Source: Triplophysa rosa (Eukaryota > Chordata > Actinopteri > Cypriniformes > Nemacheilidae). Taken from it: a stretch of DNA of 64,000 nucleotides. Below, piece after piece: positions 61,111-64,000 of the stretch; position 1 is the stretch's first letter, and each line of letters starts with the position of its first letter. Below the pieces are notes generated by a model. The model worked only from the letters and a program-made list of their open reading frames with translations, was not told the DNA's origin and ran no database searches. A program made the position numbers and the translations under genes. Location of the stretch: positions 17,089,155-17,153,154 of the forward strand of contig NC_079907.1 of assembly GCF_024868665.1 (NCBI RefSeq). Direction: 5' to 3'.

Positions 61111-61775
61111 CTTTAGCAGCAATGATTTTGCAACACATCTTTTCCTTTGCAGTACCTACTAATTCATTTGCACCGCCCCTTTAATTCTGCATTTCAGCCA
61201 CCAGTGCTTTTGCGACTCGGTTTTTCCTTTGCGCTTCACTTTACTTTGCGTTTGGCTTTGTGGCCCTGGTTTGATGTGGGGGAGGAGTCAACGGATTGGG
61301 GCGTGTATAACGGGTCTGGGCATGCCTTCCTCGTTACGTCATCAGTGTGAGTCACAGTATACAACAGTGCAATGTCATGGCAGAGCAGAGTAGGCAGATC
61401 TCAAGTATGTCTAGGTGATTGTTTTTACAATTAAACCTTTGTTTCTGTTTGTTAACTAAAATGTATATTAACACGTTTGCTCAAGTTAAAGAACTTAGAG
61501 ATCAATAAATGCGGTGGTTTTTTAAGCAGTATGAATGGCTGCTATTCTACAGGCCAACAGACCACGCAAGTGGTAATCAATCTGCCAAAAACGAAATGGT
61601 TATTGTACTTTCACTGTATAAAATGCTATATATATTTACCTGTTGTATTAGCATAGTTTTAGTACATATACCATGGTTAAACTATGGCTCCTGTAGTAAA
61701 ACCATGGTAAATGGGTTGTGTAACTTCACTCACTAGACTTATAAAATATACCTTGCTTTAACTTGCTGATTCTCT
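61111..61775. other. intergenic, nothing recognised
   Basis: A tttgc-rich stretch at 61120-61270 adjoins the minisatellite. No gene or assignable element. Confidence 0.45.
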
Positions 61776-61932
61776 GTACATTCTTGGATGTGCATTGAGC
61801 GCCCGGGGAGCAAGTAGGGATAAGGTGCCTTGCTCAAGGGCACCTCAGTCGTTACCCGCCAGCCCTGGGAATCGAACCGGCATCTTTCTGGTCACGAGTC
61901 CGACTCTCTGACCATTAGGCCATGACTGCCCG
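61776..61932 (-). mobile_element. tRNA-derived SINE, minus strand
   Basis: On the minus strand it starts gggcagtcatggcctaatgg (A-box-like) and has ggttcgattcc (B box, 61868-61878), then a body with ggtgcccttgagcaaggcac. This is the layout of a tRNA-derived SINE. Directly next to its 5' end, 61935-61953 repeats about 19 bases of the head imperfectly. Confidence 0.75.
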
Positions 61933-61954
61933 AAATTAGGCCACTACTGCCCGA

Positions 61955-62733
61955 CGTGAAAGAAGGCGCAGCAGAGGTTATACTTCCTCCGTCAATTGAG
62001 GAAGTTCAACCTACCACAGGAGCTACTGACCCAATTCTACTCAGTGGTCATCGAATCTGTTCTGTGCACTTCAATAACTGTTTGGTATGGCTCGGCCACC
62101 AAATCAGACCTACGAAGACTACAACGGACAGTTCTAGTGCTGAGAAGATTATTGGTGCTCCTCTGCCCACACTTCAGGACCTGTACGATTCCAGAGTGAA
62201 AAACAGGGCAAGAAAAATCATCATTGACACACCCAGCACACAAACTTTTTGAACTGTTGCCCTCTGGCCGGCGCTTTAGAGCACCAAACACCAAGACTTC
62301 CAGACACAGAAGCAGCTTCTTCCCCCAGGCAATCTCCCTCCTAAACAGATAACTGCTCCTTAAGAGCAATATTCCACTTCCACTACTCCTATAGTGTGCA
62401 CTATAGTGCCTTATTATATTTACATTTTATTTATACATGTAGATTATCCATTTGCACAAGTGTACATACAATCTGTTAATATGTATATTCTATTATATAC
62501 TACCCTGTACAATGTCTCTTATATGTTATTATCCCCCATTTTCTGTAAAATAGTCTTTATTTTATATATGCATATTTTAGAATCTTTTAGACTGTAAATC
62601 TTATTATATTGTATTGTCATTGTGTTGAATGTCTGTACTAGAAGCTTCCAACACCAAAGAAAATTCCTTGTGTGTGCAAGCACACTTGGCAATAAAGCTC
62701 TTCTGATTCTGATTCTGATTCTGATTCTGATTC
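61955..62733 (+). mobile_element. 5'-truncated, frameshifted non-LTR retrotransposon 3' end
   Basis: Conceptual pieces of a reverse-transcriptase C terminus appear in three successive frames: SITVWYGSATKSDLRRLQRT (ending near 62128), then SAEKIIGAPLPTLQDLYDSR onward (to 62252), then LLPSGRRFRAPNTKTSRH (from about 62250, stop near 62351). The 3' region has an AATAAAG signal and ends in a (TTCTGA)n tail at 62701-62733. It is a dead copy. The clade is not certain; it is not the same family as the L2 element at 55503. Confidence 0.75.
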
Positions 62734-62913
62734 ATACATGTAATATGTAAGTAATATATCAATATTATATCAGCCTTAAAACACCACTATCATCTCGTTT
62801 CTGTATTGGTATTGTGATGTGAACTCCGCTATTCTCCTTCATTTAGAATGGTTATTAAAAGTTATAACTTTAATCGTTATAGTGTGAACATCCATTAAAG
62901 CTTGGTATATATC

Positions 62914-63480
62914 TGTCACGGTCCCACCGTCTTGTTTATGAAATTCTAGTCGTGTGGTGGGATCGGGGCAGAGTCCTTAGGTTGTATGTGAGAAGACCAT
63001 GAGTGGTTTGTTTATTCCTTTCATGTGTTTTCTCGTGTCTCGCCATTGGCCCCGCTCCTCTCGTTTCCTTGTGATCTTTCCCTGAGTGTTTAATGTCCCA
63101 CACCTGCCCCGTGTAATTATCCCTCGTTTGTCTTCCCTATATATTCCCTCTTGTTTCTTTGTCCTGTGCTCGTGTATTACGTTGTGTTTGCGTTCTGTGC
63201 GTGTACCATGTTTGGTGTTTCTCAGCGTCTCAGCCTTGCCTTGTCCTGTCCGTGATCCTGTTTTGTTAAGTAAGTTGTTTTAGTGTTCTTTAGTTTTGTT
63301 TGTTTACTGTTCTTGCTTTTGTTTTGCCCCCTCTTGTGAAGTCTTTTGTTTTGTATTTATCGCTGTTCTGTTTTCCCCATCGAGGGTGTTTTGTTTTGTC
63401 TTGTGTAGTTATAATAAAGTCATTTGTTATCCCCGCACTCTGCCTGCCTGCATTTGGGTTCTTCTGCCACTGCCGTGACA
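62914..63480 (+). mobile_element. solo LTR, 567 bp
   Basis: Ends TGTCACGG and CCGTGACA, a perfect 8-bp terminal inverted repeat, flanked by a perfect 5-bp duplication atatc (62909-62913 and 63481-63485). It shares ctctcgtttccttgt, the catcgagggtgttttgtttt block and an AATAAAGTC signal (about 63412) with the LTR at 49249-50285. No retroelement genes adjoin. Short frames within it are not genes. Confidence 0.9.
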
Positions 63481-63732
63481 ATATCTCTCTATTTATATTT
63501 TTTCATATTAATCACCAAAGCTCATCTACGCCAGCTTGTCGGGACTGGTCACGGGGGAACATAATATCGGCGTTATGATTGGTCAGATCGCCTGTCAATC
63601 AAACTGCTTGCGAAGGGTCAATTAAAAACAACAGCTCACTCCACCCCTCCCTTTTGAAGCACTACATCATAACAACATAAACATAACGCTTCATATGTAA
63701 GCTCTTCATACACTTTTGAACACATTTATTAG

Positions 63733-63835
63733 GGGTGTGACGAGACATTTATCCCACATTTCACAAGACAGGAGACTGAGTTCACGAGAACGAGATGAGA
63801 CAAGATTTTTAGACTTTTTTAAAGAAATCTTCAAT
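63733..63835. repeat. fish repeat fragment (ggggtgtgacgagac)
   Basis: ggggtgtgacgagacattta and later cgagaacgagatgagacaag match a motif familiar from fish interspersed repeats. Boundaries and class unknown. Confidence 0.5.
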
Positions 63836-63873
63836 GTGCAGTAATTTCACAAAAATTATGCTTTGTTTTCTTA

Positions 63874-64000
63874 AAGGGGTGGTGCAACGGTGTGTTATGC
63901 ATTCTGACTTCTTTACAATGTTAAACGTGCTGTCTTCTCATGCTTAACATGGTCAACTTGTCAAAAAAACGAGTTGGGCGTATTACATAGTATTTCTGTG
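63874..64000. repeat. interspersed repeat running off the window
   Basis: ttaaaggggtggtgcaacgg followed by tgttatgcattctgacttc resembles the end of a common fish repeat. It is cut by the window edge. Confidence 0.5.

Noticed and set aside
60789..61122. Lys-rich and Phe-rich frames
   Set aside because: Compositional artefacts of the A-rich minisatellite.
63086..63578. Several short frames near the right end
   Set aside because: They fall within a noncoding solo LTR and its flank.
1..64000. CRISPR array, operon, riboswitch, prophage or tRNA/rRNA genes
   Set aside because: None seen. The window is eukaryotic, and the only tRNA-like sequences are SINE heads.

Overview
The window is vertebrate nuclear DNA from a teleost, most likely a cypriniform fish. 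The evidence is one unmistakable three-exon sox9 gene, AT-rich intergenic DNA, and a dense set of fish-type mobile elements (Tc1-like, hAT, L2-type LINE, tRNA-derived SINEs, TG...CA solo LTRs). There is no prokaryotic organisation, and no second host protein-coding gene could be supported.

Layout. 1-10.7 kb is upstream intergenic DNA with an N gap in a (TA)n tract, a 1.2-kb palindromic transposon-like element (2197-3419) and a few repeat fragments. 10.7-14.5 kb is sox9 (probably the sox9a paralogue): promoter and 5'UTR, coding exons 11056-11492, 11703-11953 and 12276-13060 (490 aa), and a 3'UTR with two AATAAA signals near 14.48-14.50 kb. 14.5-36.7 kb is gene-poor: a solo LTR, an L2 3' end, several MITE-like elements and a 1.17-kb hAT element with a perfect 8-bp target duplication that keeps what looks like the first transposase exon. 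36.7-47.5 kb holds a 5.1-kb segment present twice and joined by a single N. The two copies have no indels, and all eight differences I found are T to A, which points to an assembly artefact. 49.2-51.0 kb has two related solo LTRs in opposite orientation, one carrying a nested DNA element. 55.5-59.4 kb is an L2-type LINE with an uninterrupted endonuclease plus reverse transcriptase ORF on the minus strand. 59.5-64.0 kb is a repeat mosaic: ACGT-rich repeats including a 141-bp tandem array, an A-rich minisatellite, a SINE, a frameshifted LINE 3' end, another solo LTR and two further repeat fragments.

Functionally this is the sox9 locus in its usual gene-poor setting: one developmental transcription factor surrounded by noncoding DNA that may hold long-range enhancers. 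A few candidate regulatory blocks are flagged, but none can be proven from one sequence. I found no new multi-gene system. The most notable signals are structural: the suspect duplication with its one-way substitution pattern, the Tc1-like element with internal direct repeats, the palindromic element, and the hAT derivative with a surviving exon.
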